NCBI GenBank assembly: GCA_020055645.1
Contig: CM034550.1
Span: 13,901,001 to 13,965,000, forward strand
Source of the DNA: Tomocerus qinae
Taxonomy: Eukaryota; Arthropoda; Collembola; Entomobryomorpha; Tomoceridae
Direction of reading: 5' to 3'
DNA: 64,000 nucleotides
In this document: in pieces, positions 41,467 through 55,100 of the stretch
Numbering within the stretch: position 1 is the first letter of the stretch
Layout: every line of letters begins with the position of its first letter
Notes under the pieces: model-generated
The model's input: only the letters and a program-made list of their open reading frames with translations
Database searches by the model: none
Told to the model about the DNA's origin: nothing
Made by a program: the position numbers and the translations under genes

Positions 41467-44400
41467 ATGAAACTTTTTATACACAATCTACTCCTTTTCA
41501 CTTTTCTATGTGTATCCAATATTATACACTGCAGAAACATCCCTTCTGCCAACAGAAATCGTCAACATGTTTATAGACAAGGTAAATCTTCCCCACAGTC
41601 AATCTCTTTTTGGTCACATTCACATTTAAATTTTAAAATACACCCCTGAAATTTTAAATTGACATAATCATCTTAATTTAACTTGTGACAATACCTTAAT
41701 TTTTAAGAAAATATTATTTAAATATCGATATTTTCTGTTATTGCACTATTTACAAACTGAAAATGAGGGCATTCACACGGATGGATCTATTTTGCCATAA
41801 TATAACAATTAGGTATGGATGCGAAAGATTAAATTGTGTCATTGCATCTTAGCATTATTTATTAAACATTTATAGCATTTTGATTATCATTGGTTAAACA
41901 TTCTTTAATTAGCAATTAAATGGTAATTAGATAACTAAGTGATTAAGAAGGAAGAAATAGAAAGGGAAATATTAATTAGCTAACGAAATGTGTAGAGACA
42001 ATTAATTAGTGATTATGATATCATTAATATAAATAGGGTTTTTATAAGTAGCGTGCTGTGTGACAGTGTGTTGTATTGTAGCGTGTTGAGGTATAGTTTA
42101 GCGTGATGTTCACAGTTAAAGGAGTCAGAAGAAAAAATGAGTGATTCAGCGCAAGTATTTTTTAGCAGGGAATGTAGGAAGTGAAAACGAACGGAGAGTG
42201 AATGAAGTTATGGTTATGTAACATTCTGTCAAGGAAAAACAAGGCAAGTGAGTTTATACATTATTAAAGAGACATGAAAAAAGACGAGTTGTGTTATCTG
42301 TTGGGAACAGAAGAGGCTGTGTCGGATCGGAGTATAGTAATACTGGGCTAAATGCAGACTGGCTGGACTTGTCTTATCTTTTTTTATATTTAGTAGCTAA
42401 TGTAGATATAATAGAATCCACTGCTTGACTACTTTAGTATAATAGATCATCGACGGTTCATGCTCAGCATGAGGATTTGTGCAAAAAGTAGGGATGTTAA
42501 GAGAACAACATCATTAAAAAGGCAAGTTAAAGAAAAATAGATAAACATTACGTCTTGAACTGGCTTAAGGAGGCAATGCACTTGATACATTATGGATCAT
42601 ATGGACCAACACCTTTGTAATGCCAAGAGATTATCTAGAATATAGTAAAGTGTGGAAATAGCACCAAGGAGTTGATTTTCAGTAGTTACTACAGCGTGCA
42701 AGAAAATCTAGATCTGGTATAGGTAGTCCATTAGGGAAGCATGTTCAAGTTGTAGTAAAAGAAAAACATAGATCATCATCACCATCTTTCATTTCGATGC
42801 ATAAGCTACGATATTTCCTATTTTTCTTCTATCTGCCAGTGTATTATTGTTGTATGTTTTTTTATGTTGAAACTTTTGTGACTTTGGATTGTCGGGTGCA
42901 GCAGCCTTTTCTTCTCCTCATCAACATTTACCATTTCATCGCAGCAACCACAACTACCCAGGCCCTGTACGCTCTTTAACATTCCGCACACACAGGACGA
43001 ATACTAATAGAAATCGTAATGCAGGGTTTTCAGCACCCAGGGCTTTCCTTGCCGATGGTTATGCAAATTCCTTTCTCAATACTATGGAATGTCTCACGCC
43101 AACAAATGCCCGAGGTTTCTGCTCAACTTTCCGTCAATGTGTTCCAAGTTTCTTCACTGAGGATGGCGAACTTGAAGCTCCAGCTTTGGCCGAGTTAATT
43201 TCATTCAGTATTGGGTTTTGTAATACTACTTTGCCTCCAGACAACAGAAGACATAAGAAATATTCCACGGGTACTTAATTAATTACTAATTAATTATTAA
43301 ATCTTAGCGCTCAGTTCATCCACTTTCAAGGATACATTTTTAACACTAATTAAATCACGAGAGTTAATCCTTAGAATTAATTTCTTTTAAGTGGGCGATC
43401 GCATAATTTGCTGTCCTGGATCCTCTAGGATAAATTTTCCTACTAAAAAAACAAAATCTGAAACTACTGGAGAATTGCCTTTGGTCGATATTTATGATAC
43501 TCGACAAGAAAAAAATTCTCCTAACATAAATGGAGCACTGCCAGCTGTCGGAATTAACCAACCGGGGAATCCCCAGTCTATTTCCTCAGAACCTTTTAGC
43601 GAGGATGTGAATTCGAAATCTAATGAGAAATTCTCTGTACAGTTGCTCTCTGCTAAGAATGATGATCGAGAAGCAATCATTGAACAATTATCTCCTGAGG
43701 TATACAGCGCTACAGATGCATCTACTGTCATTAAAATATCTCCTGAACCGGTGATAGGAGCAAATGGAAAATTTACCATAGGAAGTAATGGTGTTCTTAT
43801 TGAAAGACTGACAACTCCGAAACCAGGGCCAGTAGCTTCCTTTTCCGAGAAACTTAGCGAAGTTGACTCTGCTTCGCATATAAATATTAAAGCTGAGGCG
43901 GATATTGACTCGAAACCATTATTGATTGCTTCGGTTGAAGAAATGCCCCAAGTACAACATTATATGAGATATAAAAGCCCTAAATTCTCAGCCAAAATAG
44001 CATCACTACCCCTTGATAAATCTGTTGGTTCTGACGAACTAGATGAAATTGCTATGCGGCAAGCTAAAATATCTATTATTGTAGAAGATTTTTCAGGGGA
44101 GAGTCGAGAATATGCTAGAATCACAGAATCGCTCAAACCTGAAGCTCAAAATAATGTTTTAGCACCCAAAGTTGATATTGCAATTGTCCCCAAAATTGAA
44201 AATAGCGTTAAGGAGCCTGAAATCCCAAATAATGTACCCGAAACTCCGAATAATGTTGTTTTATTGAAGATACAAAATGAAGTGGAGTCTGAACCACGAG
44301 CAACTACTATTTTTCCTCTGGAGAACATCCAAGAAGATGAGCCTGCATATACTTCTATCTTGCCTCCAGTCGAAAATGAGACTGAAAAAGTTTTCCGGGA

Positions 44401-47400
44401 TGAAGTGCAAACCACAACTGAAGGAGATCCACTTTTCGACTCTGCTAACGAACGCCAAAGTACAACTCAGGTAGAAACTCTTTTCGATTCCGCTGCTGCT
44501 AATGAGCAACCAAGTATTACAACTGGGGTGGAACATCTCTTGGATTCTGTTAACGATTACCAAAGTACAACAGAATCTAGACCCTATTATTATTCTGTTG
44601 CAAATGATTACCAAAATCTGACGCAAGAGGAACCAGTTTTCAAATCTATTACAAATGACCGTGAAAACTCAACGGAGGGTGGACCCTCTTTTTATTCTGT
44701 GGACAATGACCAACAACCTACGACGGAAGCTGAACCTTCTTTCGATTTTGTGGCAAATGACCAAGGTACTACTACATCTGAGATACAATATGATGCTATT
44801 GCAAATGACCATCGGAGTCCAACCGAGTCTGCTCCAATTTCTGACACTAACAAAGTCCCTACTGAATCTTCACCACAGTCTGATGATTCTAATACCATTG
44901 AAAATCAAAATTCAACTGAAGCTATCCCTCTTTTGGATTCTGTTAATGATGGAACTCAAACTACAGAATCTTATTTCATTAAGAATGAAAATAGAGCGGA
45001 TGATATTCAAACAACAATAGGATCTAACATTTTCAAAGATGAAAATAGGGACGAAGAAATTCAGTCAACGACTGTATCATATAATTTGAAAAATGAAAAT
45101 AGACTTGATGAAACTCAAACTAATTTAAAAAATTCAGTTCGGAAAGACGAACGCATTTCAAGTGATGTATCTGCTAATTTAAATGATGAAAATAGATCTG
45201 ATGAAATTAAAACAACAACAGGATCCTATATTGCCAAGAATGAAAATACGAATGATGATATTCAAACTACGGCAAGACCATATATTTTGAATGACGAAAA
45301 TAGATCAGAAGAAATTCAGTCAACAACAGGATCTAATATTCTAAAGAATGAAAACAGAGCTGAGGAAATTCAAACTACAACGGGATCTTATATTTTACAG
45401 AATGAATATAGGACTGATGAAATACAAACAACATTGGGATCTAATATTAATCCAGATGAGACTCAACAAAAAACAACAATATCGTACATTGTCAAAAACG
45501 ATAATAGAGATGAAATTCAAACTACGACTGGATTTTATAAGAATGAAAATATTGTTAGCGAAATTGCTAATGATGATACCATATCTACAGAGCGGAGTAC
45601 AACGACGAATGTCCAAGCAAATACTTCAGAACAAGAAAAATCTTACCTGTACGATACTACTGTGCGACCAGATGTACAAAATGATGAGACAATCCCGGAA
45701 ACAACAACACCTCTTTATATACGGCTGGATCATGAAGACAGTAAAAATGATTTGGTAGTTCCTGACAATGCGAAAGAACTTGAAGATAGTAATAATGATT
45801 TATTATCTCCTGACAATTCGACAGTCTTATTTAATAATGTAGAACATGAAGAACCGATAGTGAATGATAATTCAGGTCATAGTAAAACAAATCCCGCTTT
45901 GATAAAAGACACAGGAGCTCTTGACAATGGTTTAGCCAAACCTTCAAGCGGTGTGATTAAGATTGCGAATTCTGCTGAAGGAATCGATCAATCGGATGAA
46001 AGTCCTTTGTATAGTTCCTATGAAAAGGCCCAAGAAGATTTTTCATACTCACCAGAACATTTTTCATCCGAAGAGAAATCAGATTTGGCGAAGGTGAAAG
46101 GATTCATACCAGCATATACTGTTATAAAACCATTTGTAAAACCGTCTCCATTCAGTTCTCTCCGGGAAAGAAAACCTATACTTCAAGTCAGTAGTATTAA
46201 CAATAAAAATCTAGGACAATTCCATACATTACACGAGGATGACTCATTAGAAAATAATAGCGAGGATATTGAATACACTCCAAGATTACCTGTAGGACAA
46301 TTATTTCAAAAGCAAGCTAGTATTGGCAAAAACAAAATAAATGCAAAGGCAGATACAACCAGTGAGGAAGAAGATGATGAAGAAATGGCTAGCGACAGTC
46401 AAGATAATGAAGAAGACCAATTTGAAGAAAAGATTTACTTTCAAAATGCAGGAGAATATCCTAAGAACACATCTACTACTACAACTACAACGCAATCTTC
46501 CGTGGATGATGTTCCTTCTCCAATAACAATTACATCTGCACCAATACAAGTCGAAGCAACAAAACCATCAACGTCTATTGTAATTGGAACTACTTCGACT
46601 GCTCCTTCAACAACTACTGAAGATAGTGAAACTACAAAGGTAACAAATCCAAGTACTTCTCCAACTCCAATTAGCACTCCTGAAGAAGACGACAGTTCAG
46701 AATTTGAAGAGGAATCTTCAATGTCTTCAACAACTTTGAAAACTACTTCATTAGGTACTACAAGTGGACCCGATATTCATGTTAATAATCCTACAACCAC
46801 AGAGAAAAGCCCAGAAGAAATTATTCAAACGACTCAACAACCAAGTCTAATCTCTACTCAAGGAACGGAAATTTCATCAGAAGCCACAACAACACAGAAT
46901 TCAATATCCACAGATGTTTCATCGTCTACTAGTTCCAGCACAATAGGAATCACTGAAAGTACATCTATTTCAACATCGACAGAGCCACAATTGTCATCAA
47001 TATCTACTCCAGCCAGTTCTACTACACAAAACGCCACACAGGAAAATTTTCCTTCAACTTCAACTCCAGCTCCAGAAGATATTCAAACCACACAGCAAAA
47101 TTCGGCTGATATTCCATATGAAACTACTGAAGCTCCTACGACAGCAGAACCCGAACCAGAGCCGATACAAATTACAGACAGGCCTGCCGTTGCTCTTCCA
47201 GAATACAAAATCTTAGAACCCTGTAAAAATCAAGATTACTTTAGAGGATTACAAGAACCTGACCAAAATCATTATCCATGGCTGGTAAATAAATTACTAT
47301 TCAATCCCAAATTTATTGGTAATAACGCTCCATGCATTTCTAATAACATTCAGCTTTACGAAAACTTGTATAAATATTTATAGGTACTTACTACGAATAA

Positions 47401-48369
47401 GTAGCTAAACATAAATCACCTCATTTGAGATAAATCTGTTTCATATTCACAGGCCACGGTCGTAGGTGGAACTCGCCCCTTCTGCTCAGCGACTTTAATC
47501 ACAAACCAACACGTCCTTACAGCTGCTCATTTCCTATCCAAGTAAAAACTTCATTTCCGAAATATTTCTGGAGATTAACTCTGAAAATCAATTCTAATTT
47601 ACTATTCTTGTCTCTTACAGCATAACTGTCTCGGATGTTTACCATATGCGAGTTCATATTGGCTATCGAGCATCTGAAAATGGGGCTACTATGGGACCTT
47701 ATGCTGTGAGGAAAGTAATCAAAGTTGTTCGTCATAAAGGATTCAGTTTTGAGAAATTGGTATATTGTCATTGCATTCTAAACCGTAGGAGTCCTAAAAA
47801 TCTAATTTTCAATATTAACTATTAGATTATCTGTTGAATTTTTTCAGTACAACGACATAGCTATTCTAATTTTGGATCGGCCCGTGCATTTCAACGACAA
47901 TATCAGCCCAGTGTGTTTATCAAGTGGGAAAACGAGTTACGCTGATAAAGAAGCAATAGAAACAGGCTGGGTAGAAGATCCCCCAACGAAGCATATTAGT
48001 AAACATCATCCATTCATTGATCCACAGATTCAAAAATATTTCAGTTTCGGCTATCATAATGTAACATGGAGTTTGATGGAAGCTTCAAACACAGTAAAAA
48101 GTAACGAAGAATGCCGAGCGAATTATGGTTTCCTGGAGAAGAACGGAATAGCCATAACAAAGTCGATGGTATGTGCAGGTTCGCCTGAAGGAAAAGCCTG
48201 TGGGTTCAGGGGTAACAGTGGAGCACCCTTGGTTGTATCTAGCGATGGAAAACCAGAGCAAGTTGGGATTGTCAGTTGGGGAATTGGTTGTGGGCATTTT
48301 CCAAGTGTTTTCACACGAGTATCTTCATTCATTCCATGGATCGAGCGAGTGGTATTCCACACTAGATAA
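41467..48369 (+). CDS. Clip-domain serine protease homologue A with giant repeat linker
   Basis: Exons 41467-41581, 42902-43270, 43392-47284, 47453-47541, 47621-47759, 47848-48369; phases consistent; 1708 residues. A signal peptide (LLLFTFLCVSNIIHC) is followed by a clip domain with its six cysteines (MECLTPTNARGFC, FRQCVPSFF, GFCNTT, RIICCPG). Then comes an acidic linker of about 1270 residues, rich in Ser/Thr/Asn/Glu, with two repeat arrays and a mucin-like T/S end. The trypsin-like domain begins near residue 1440. His (LTAAHF) and Asp (YNDIAIL) are kept. The Ser motif is GNSGAP instead of GDSGGP, with two extra residues after the preceding Cys. The Cys after His is missing. The activation site would be FR/GLQEP rather than R/IVGG. 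Probably a non-proteolytic homologue (SPH) that may act as scaffold or cofactor in melanisation or clotting; residual activity cannot be excluded. Confidence 0.88.
44430..44830 (+). repeat. Coding repeat array 1 in linker of clip gene A
   Basis: Degenerate repeats of about 20 residues with a shared pattern of (V/I)ANDxQxxTxExxPxFxS. Each unit is acidic and has a Thr-Glu or Thr-Thr pair. Not a perfect DNA repeat, so the array is old. Confidence 0.65.
44970..45555 (+). repeat. Coding repeat array 2 in linker of clip gene A
   Basis: About nine tandem units of roughly 21 residues (about 63 bases) built around NENRxDEIQTTTGSYIL. DNA similarity between units is higher than in array 1. Confidence 0.75.
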
Positions 48370-49169
48370 TGATGTTAGAATTAATCTTAATATTTATGTA
48401 TGCAAAGGTATGTAATTGTATGTTAAAGGGTATTTGTTGTGAATTGAGGTTACAGTTGTGTGTGTTTGTAATTATAAATAGGGTAGCTAACTGAAAATGT
48501 AGTAATCCTACATTGATTTTGCCATTGGTGTGAATAAATGTTGAAAAATACCCCGTGTACTTGCATTTTTGAACAACAAAGTCTGTAAGCTCATATTTCT
48601 CAACTATTCTCAATTATGACAATTTACTACAATGATTCTTGGTTGTCAAATGAAGAAATCAACGTTTGTTGGTTTGTGCCTTGTACAAATTGTAATTGAA
48701 GCATTAAATCGCAGTGTTACGGTGTAACGCAGAGAGAGAGAAGAGGCAGTAGAAATTAACAGATCATTCATTCAACATCCAAAAATGGTACATATGGGCT
48801 TAAAATGTATTAATAGACTATTCTGTTGAAAGATTTACAAAACAGTTACCTATGTTCCTTTTTAGCTACTGAAGTACATTGCACTGTTTACCAAGTTCGA
48901 TTTCTAATTAGCGCTTCACTAAATCCCAAAAGAGTTTCCGCACAATACATTACGGTAAACAATTGGGAAGTAAACAATAAGATTCTGTGACTGAGATTAC
49001 ACGCATACGTAGGTACACATGAATTGGGTTGTCTTTTCATCCATTTTCCCTAATGCCTCTCATCTACTTTCAAGTTTCCACTTAAACCTCAAAAGTCTTT
49101 GCACATTTTATGTCGCCTAATTTCTTCCAACTAAATATCTCCCTTGTCACACTCAATTAAGCTTTTAAC
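48370..49169. other. Spacer between clip genes A and B
   Basis: AT-rich. A potential AATAAA polyadenylation signal lies near 48533. Nothing else recognised. Confidence 0.5.
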
Positions 49170-52157
49170 ATGGAAGCAACTTATTTCCCCAACAAAAGTT
49201 TTCCTAATAATTTTTATTTGAGAATTTCTGTCTTCTTTATCATTGTGTGCCTGTCTTGTCAAGTAGACTCTTGGGTATACTCTACAGAAGATGCGATCAT
49301 ATTCGAAGGTATTGTATTTCGTGCCTTTCCACATAAAGTGAATAATCCAAGTCTAATTGCCATATTTCGGATAATAAATCTTGTTCTCTTCCAAATTAGT
49401 CGAACCACACGGTTTAAAATTTAAAAGGGGAAACAGAAATTTAGGACCTCGACCAAGTAGGTTCGACTCTGCCCCAGCAGAATCCACCTCTTCGTCACCA
49501 TCCTCAATGGATACTCTTATTCTTAGTGAATGTTACACTCCTTCGGATAAAGAAGGAAGATGCATGTCTTTTAAAGATTGTTTTCCACTCCTGTTCGTCA
49601 ATGGAGAATTAAAAAATGCGGGACTTGGGGAAATTCTACATAGGAGTGCAGGCCCTTGTAATTCATCACAGACATACGACACTCCTATTGTCAATGCTAA
49701 CAAACGGACTTTTACCAAAGGTAAGGAATATATCACTAATTACCATTATCAATAGGTAATTATTATTATCTCAAAAATAACAGAGGGGAAAATAATTTTC
49801 CGTAGATTCCTTATGGAATTTCCAATTTTTAGTCTAGATTTTTTAATGTAGGTGTTGCTGAATAAAATATTGCAATATAATTAAATATCTATAACCTAAC
49901 AAGAGTAGATAAATCAAATTTCATTTTTGTCCGTATTAAGTATGAATCCTTTGAAAAATTATTGAAAAAATGTTTCAGATGGTTTGGAGAAGCAGTTTGT
50001 ATGCTGTGCGGGTTATAAAGATGCATTGAAAACTTCGCAATCCCATCCATCAAAAGTGGATAGTGAATTTTCACCAAAGCTCCCATCAATTGATCCAGTG
50101 GAGTCGACTTTAGTTGAACGGGAGGGCGAAAACTCAGAAGATAGTCGTAGATCGAATGTAGAATATGATTCTAGGCCAGATTCTTTGTCTGATATAGAGT
50201 CAGCAGTGGCTGAGACTATAAATCATCATCCAGTCTCAACAAACAATAATCATATCAAAGTTCCCGTCCTGCCTCAACCGACTTACGACTTAAGTCCTTG
50301 GTACTGCCCAGGTCGACAGATTTTTATGCCACGTGGACAATGGCCTTGGATGGCAAGTTCTATAATGCTGAATTTTTATAAATTCAAACAATGCTGTCAT
50401 ATTTAAATTTTAACTAGATCATTATCTATGTAATTATCTAGGTTGCCCTTTTGAATGACGGCCGTCATTTTTGCTCTGGAACTCTGATTGATAAAATTCA
50501 GTAAATTTGCATACTATATATTATTGTTTATTATTATTATCAAGTTATTTGTTTACTAATTATTCTATAGTCTTCTTACATCAGCCTCTTGTATCTACCA
50601 ATTGTCTGCAAAAGATGTAGCGAAGATTCGAGTTATAATAGGTGACAGAGTTATGTATACTATGCAAGATGGACCCCATTTTTGGAGGAAAGTAGTTCGG
50701 ATAACAAGACACATCCAATACAACCATCAAACACTCGTAATTGAAATTTGAGACATGTTATTACAACTTTATTGCAAATCCGATAGCACCAAGATGCATT
50801 GTCTCTTTTCCAATTTAGCACAATGACATCGCAATTCTAGCAATGGACTCTCCGATACAATACACCCAAAATATCCAGCCAGTGAATTTACCAGTCACAG
50901 AAAATCGATCGCATCTGTCAAAGGGAATTGTAACAGGGTGGTCGGGCGTAGACATAGCTAAACCATTTTATGACGCTAGACCTACTCGGGATTCTGTTCT
51001 GGAACTCATGGACTGGCGAGAATGCAACAAGATTTACGATGGATTTGCAACTGGAGGTTTAACTAGGGACATGCTCTGCACAAAAACGTCCAACCTATCC
51101 TGCATTGTAAACAGATACTTATTATCTCTCTTTTTCGACGACACAAATATTTAATTTTACACAGATTTCGTAGAAAATATTAATTTTTCGGAGATTTGCA
51201 AAGAAAATATTGAATTTTCGGGGATTTGAATAGAAAATATTGAATTTTCGGGGATTTTCCATAGAAAATATTGAATTTTCGGGGATTTTCCATAGAAAAT
51301 ATTGAATTTTCTGGGATTTTCCATAGAAAATATTGAATTTTTGGGGATTTTCCATAGAAAATATTGAATTTTTGGGGATTTTCCATAGAAAACATTAAAT
51401 TTTTGGGGATTTTCCATAGAAAATATTGAATTTTCGGGGATTTTCCATAGAAAATATTGAATTTTCTGGGATTTTCCATAGAAAATATTGAATTTTTGGG
51501 GATTTTCCATAGAAAATATTGAATTTTTGGGGATTTTCCATAGAAAATATTAAATTTTTGGGGATTTTCCATAGAAAATATTGAATTTTTGGGGATTTTC
51601 CATAGAAAATATTAAATTTTTGGAGATTTTCCATAGAAAATATTGAATTTTTGGGGATTTTCCATAGAAAATATTGAATTTTTGGGGATTTTCCATTGAA
51701 AATATTGAATTTTTGGGGATTTTCCATAGAAAATATTGAATTTTTGGGGATTTTCCATAGAAAATATTGAATTTTTGGGGATTTTGTATAGAAAATATTA
51801 ATTTTTTGGAGATTGGCATAGAAAATATTGAATTTTCGCAGATATTTGCATAGAAAATGCATTTTTCCGAGATTAGTATAAAAAATGTTAATTTTTCCGA
51901 GGTTAGCATAGAAAATATCATTTTTTCGTAGATTGGCTTGTAAAATGTTAATTTTTCAATTGCAGGCTGATCCAGGTGGTCCTCTGGTTGCGAAAACGGA
52001 AAATTGCTGGCATTTGATTGGTATAGTATCGTTTTCATTAAGCTGTGGTTTTATGCCAGAAGTGTATACCGATGTGGCAAGATATATTCCGTGGATACAA
52101 AAGAACATTAAGCATTACTCTCACAAATCTGCGCATGAGATTCTCCCACCCCGATGA
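49170..52157 (+). CDS. Clip-domain serine protease homologue B (inactive)
   Basis: Exons 49170-49308, 49400-49720, 49979-50352, 50442-50500, 50571-50736, 50819-51106, 51966-52157; 512 residues. Signal-anchor-like hydrophobic segment at about 17-33 (LRISVFFIIVCLSCQV). Complete clip domain: SECYTPSDKEGRC, FKDCFPLL, AGPCNSS, QFVCCAG. An acidic linker follows, then PWM-VALLNDGRHFCSGTLI. The catalytic His motif TAAHC is LTSASC (His to Ser). Asp is kept (HNDIAIL). The nucleophile motif reads ADPGGP (Ser to Pro). Two of three triad residues are gone, so it is a pseudo-protease. Such SPHs act as cofactors for prophenoloxidase activation in insects; that role here is inference. The third intron uses a GC donor, and the last holds a 31-base tandem array. 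Confidence 0.9.
50353..50441 (+). other. GC-AG intron in clip gene B
   Basis: The donor reads ATG|GCAAGT and the acceptor ATTATCTAG|GTTGCC. Only this junction yields the family string PWMVALL; the downstream GT alternatives insert unrelated hydrophobic residues before a stop. GCAAGT is the consensus for the minority GC-AG intron class. Confidence 0.75.
51157..51955. repeat. 31-base tandem repeat array in intron of clip gene B
   Basis: About 25 copies of a 31-base unit with core ATAGAAAATATTGAATTTTT followed by GGGGATTTTCC. Copies in the centre are almost identical, and the ends at 51157-51240 and 51790-51955 are degenerate and of variable length. Because 31 is not a multiple of three, every reverse frame reads the same rotating peptide, which creates long spurious open frames on the minus strand. 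Confidence 0.95.
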
Positions 52158-55100
52158 TGAGAAGCAAAGTCCAAGTGTGGATCTAAAAATAAATTTTGAA
52201 ATTAATTCAGTCCACTTTGTCCTAAGTAGATTGTCGAACGAGTCGTTACATTTATTTTTACAGAGTACAGCTTACACTTTATGCATACTAAGTAGATATT
52301 TTAACGAGGCACGAGTTCCAGAAATAAAAAACATTGACGAAGATCAGATGACAACAAAGGTGACCCATTCAATGATTGTATCTACAAGTTCAATATTCTG
52401 AGTGGGCTCACCAATTAAAATTACTCATGAAATTATCTATTATTAATCACATAGTAAATCAGCAGTACATGAATTCCCAATTTAAATTCACACACTCACG
52501 CAAATATTTACAATGTAAATCATTAGTCAAGTTCAAGTGCACAAATTCCTTTGCAAATGCAAGTTGCAACAAAAACGTAATTGATTTCATCGTCAGTCAA
52601 GCAGCTTAAGATAAGACAACTCTTATGAAATTTGACAGTGGACAACGCCCAAGCCGTGAGGCACTATAGCAGTCCATTTATCTCTTCCCATGCTAATCCA
52701 ACTGTACTTCTTATTAGTCATACTATAATACAGAGTACACCCCGATCACACAAGATTAATCTTCTTGCAAGTGATCAGCCATTCTGATATGACCAAGTTT
52801 CAACAGATAACTAATAAATGAATAATATTATATTCTACCTAAGCATTATGAGATATCAACCTATACAAAATCAACTATAAAAATTCTTTCATCTTTCTTA
52901 CTAGCTTCACAAGGATTCTTGGAAAGAATCATACTCAATTCAACTTTCCTTGACGTCAGCAAATTTCATATCATCATGTAAATTGCACCATCATAAAATC
53001 CTTTTATTAAACATTCTTCCTTTCAACATGATTTAATAAAATTGATTACCCCGCATATCCAACCAAATTCAACGTACCTACCTAATATTTTGTCATCATA
53101 GGCAATCAAAGGAGGAAAATCTTGGAAATATTTTCCTGTGGTTGCTCCATAAAAACTTTTACAATTTATATGACACATACCTAACCATCTATATACTATC
53201 ATTAAGCAGATAATATAGCTGTTACAGGATCCATGTAGCTTTTCAGCATGCTGAATATATTTGTGTAAAAAAATTTCTGACTTTTGCTTTGAATAATTAA
53301 GGCAAGAAACATTTTCAAACCAAATTATTAAAACCGACATGGGAAAAATTGGCAGATTGCTATTTTTCCCATTTTATCATAGTAAAAGTTATTCAGTGGT
53401 TCTATGATCTATATGTATCTGTTTAAACAATTAAATTTTAATACACAATCATATTATAAATTATTTATGACTTAGATTTATTATTTAAATTAAGAAAATT
53501 GACATCATGTCTTTAACACGGGTTTAGTATGTTGGTAATTAACCAGTGTTGTTTATAATGAGAAAATGTAGTTTGATTTGAAAAAATTCTATTTTTAAAA
53601 CCGCAATGCAAATTAAAACAGGCTGTAAGCGATATTCCTAATGAAAAATGAAACCCTTGCTGTAATAATCCAGTTGAGATTTCAGAGAAGTCAAGTGAAA
53701 CTGAAGAGGACATGGGCATAAAGAAGATGACTGAGTTGTTTTTAAGCTGCAACACTTCCTCATCTGGTAGATCAGATTTCTTCGGTTTGCTGTCAATGAA
53801 AGATGCATTCGTGCATAGAGATGAATAGTGAAGAAGAATCTAAGATGACGGTATTGAGGATTTGAAGTGTGAATTGTGATGTTGGAGGGAATTTATAGGG
53901 AGTCACAAAATTGAATGTATTTGAATGAGATAGTAGTATTACAAGGATGGTGAGTGGGTACCTGTGTTTGAATTTATTATTGTTGTGAAGTAAAGCACAT
54001 TAGATTGAAGGAAATAGTGTCTAAGGTACATTCTTGGCATTCTTCGGAAGATGTACCTGAAATACCAAAGGTATGTGTAGAGCTAATAAAAAGAGAATGC
54101 TAAATATATAATTTAAAGATTTGACAAGCGAACAACCGAACAAGAGTCTCATCTTAGGAATTCGTGTATCTACTTTGTAGTAGCTGTATTAAGAGTCTAT
54201 TAGCACAAAGTCCGAATCTTAAACAGGGAAATGTGGAGGAATATCACCTTCTTGGTTATATTCCGTGAGTATTGTGAGTATTACTATGGTAGGACAAAAA
54301 CTACATGTGGAACGTATGTCTGTAGGTCGTTCATCTCGCCCTCCTCGCCTTAACTCTGCTACTACTTACTACTACGAGTAAAACAACTGGTGGGATGGGT
54401 TGTTATGACTTAATGGTCTCAGACTAAAAGGATGAAACGAAATAAAATATCAATTAGCTACTAATCTTGGTTTTATATTTAGGATGAGTTAGCATGAATG
54501 ATTTTTTTAGGCTGAATGATTTGTGAATAGGAGTTTTGGATATAGATTGAAATCAATTCTAAGATTGTTGAACAGGGCAAAAGCAGAATAAGACGGAGGA
54601 GATGACGAATAAAAAAGAAAACACAGAAGAGGTACATGGTACATGAACGGAGCTGGAAGGCGCTGTTCAGTCTGTCTGTTCAATGCTATTGTGTAATGTA
54701 AACTGTACTTACAGATACTTTATTCCTTGAGATAAGGATGAACTAACTAACTAATCGTTCGTAAGTATCTTATATGTAAAAGATGTTTGTTTCCATTCAC
54801 GTCACATTACATTCATCCGTAAAATATATCAAGGGAAGGGTTCAGTTGCTAATCCCACTTCCCATCGACAGGATCTGATCTGCATCTGACTGATGAGCAT
54901 TTCAAAATCATTTATAGAAAAATAAAACTTTGAATATTAACAGCAGTCACATTTTATAGACAAATCAACTCAAAGTCAAAGTTTGACGCCGGGATTAGTT
55001 AGGTGTAATGGAAAACAGTTGACGGGGACGAAGATTTCAATAGCCATAGTATAAATTAAGGGTGAATAAGAAAAGAAAAGTTGTCTTGAGTGTGGAACTG

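Noticed and set aside
44146..46677. Several open frames opposite to or overlapping the big exon of clip gene A
   Set aside because: Shadows of a 3.9 kb low-complexity coding exon; none has a domain or splice context.
51122..52038. Long minus-strand open frames with a repeating KIPKNSIFSMENPQKFNIFYG-like peptide
   Set aside because: They are the six-frame shadow of a 31-base intronic tandem repeat; all frames give the same peptide, and the plus-strand protease exons flank it with matching phase.
54520..54600. GGAGTTTTGGATAT, similar to the reverse of the YPKPP-coding end of the knottins
   Set aside because: Upstream on the minus strand there is no cysteine pattern, signal exon or promoter block, so it is a chance match.
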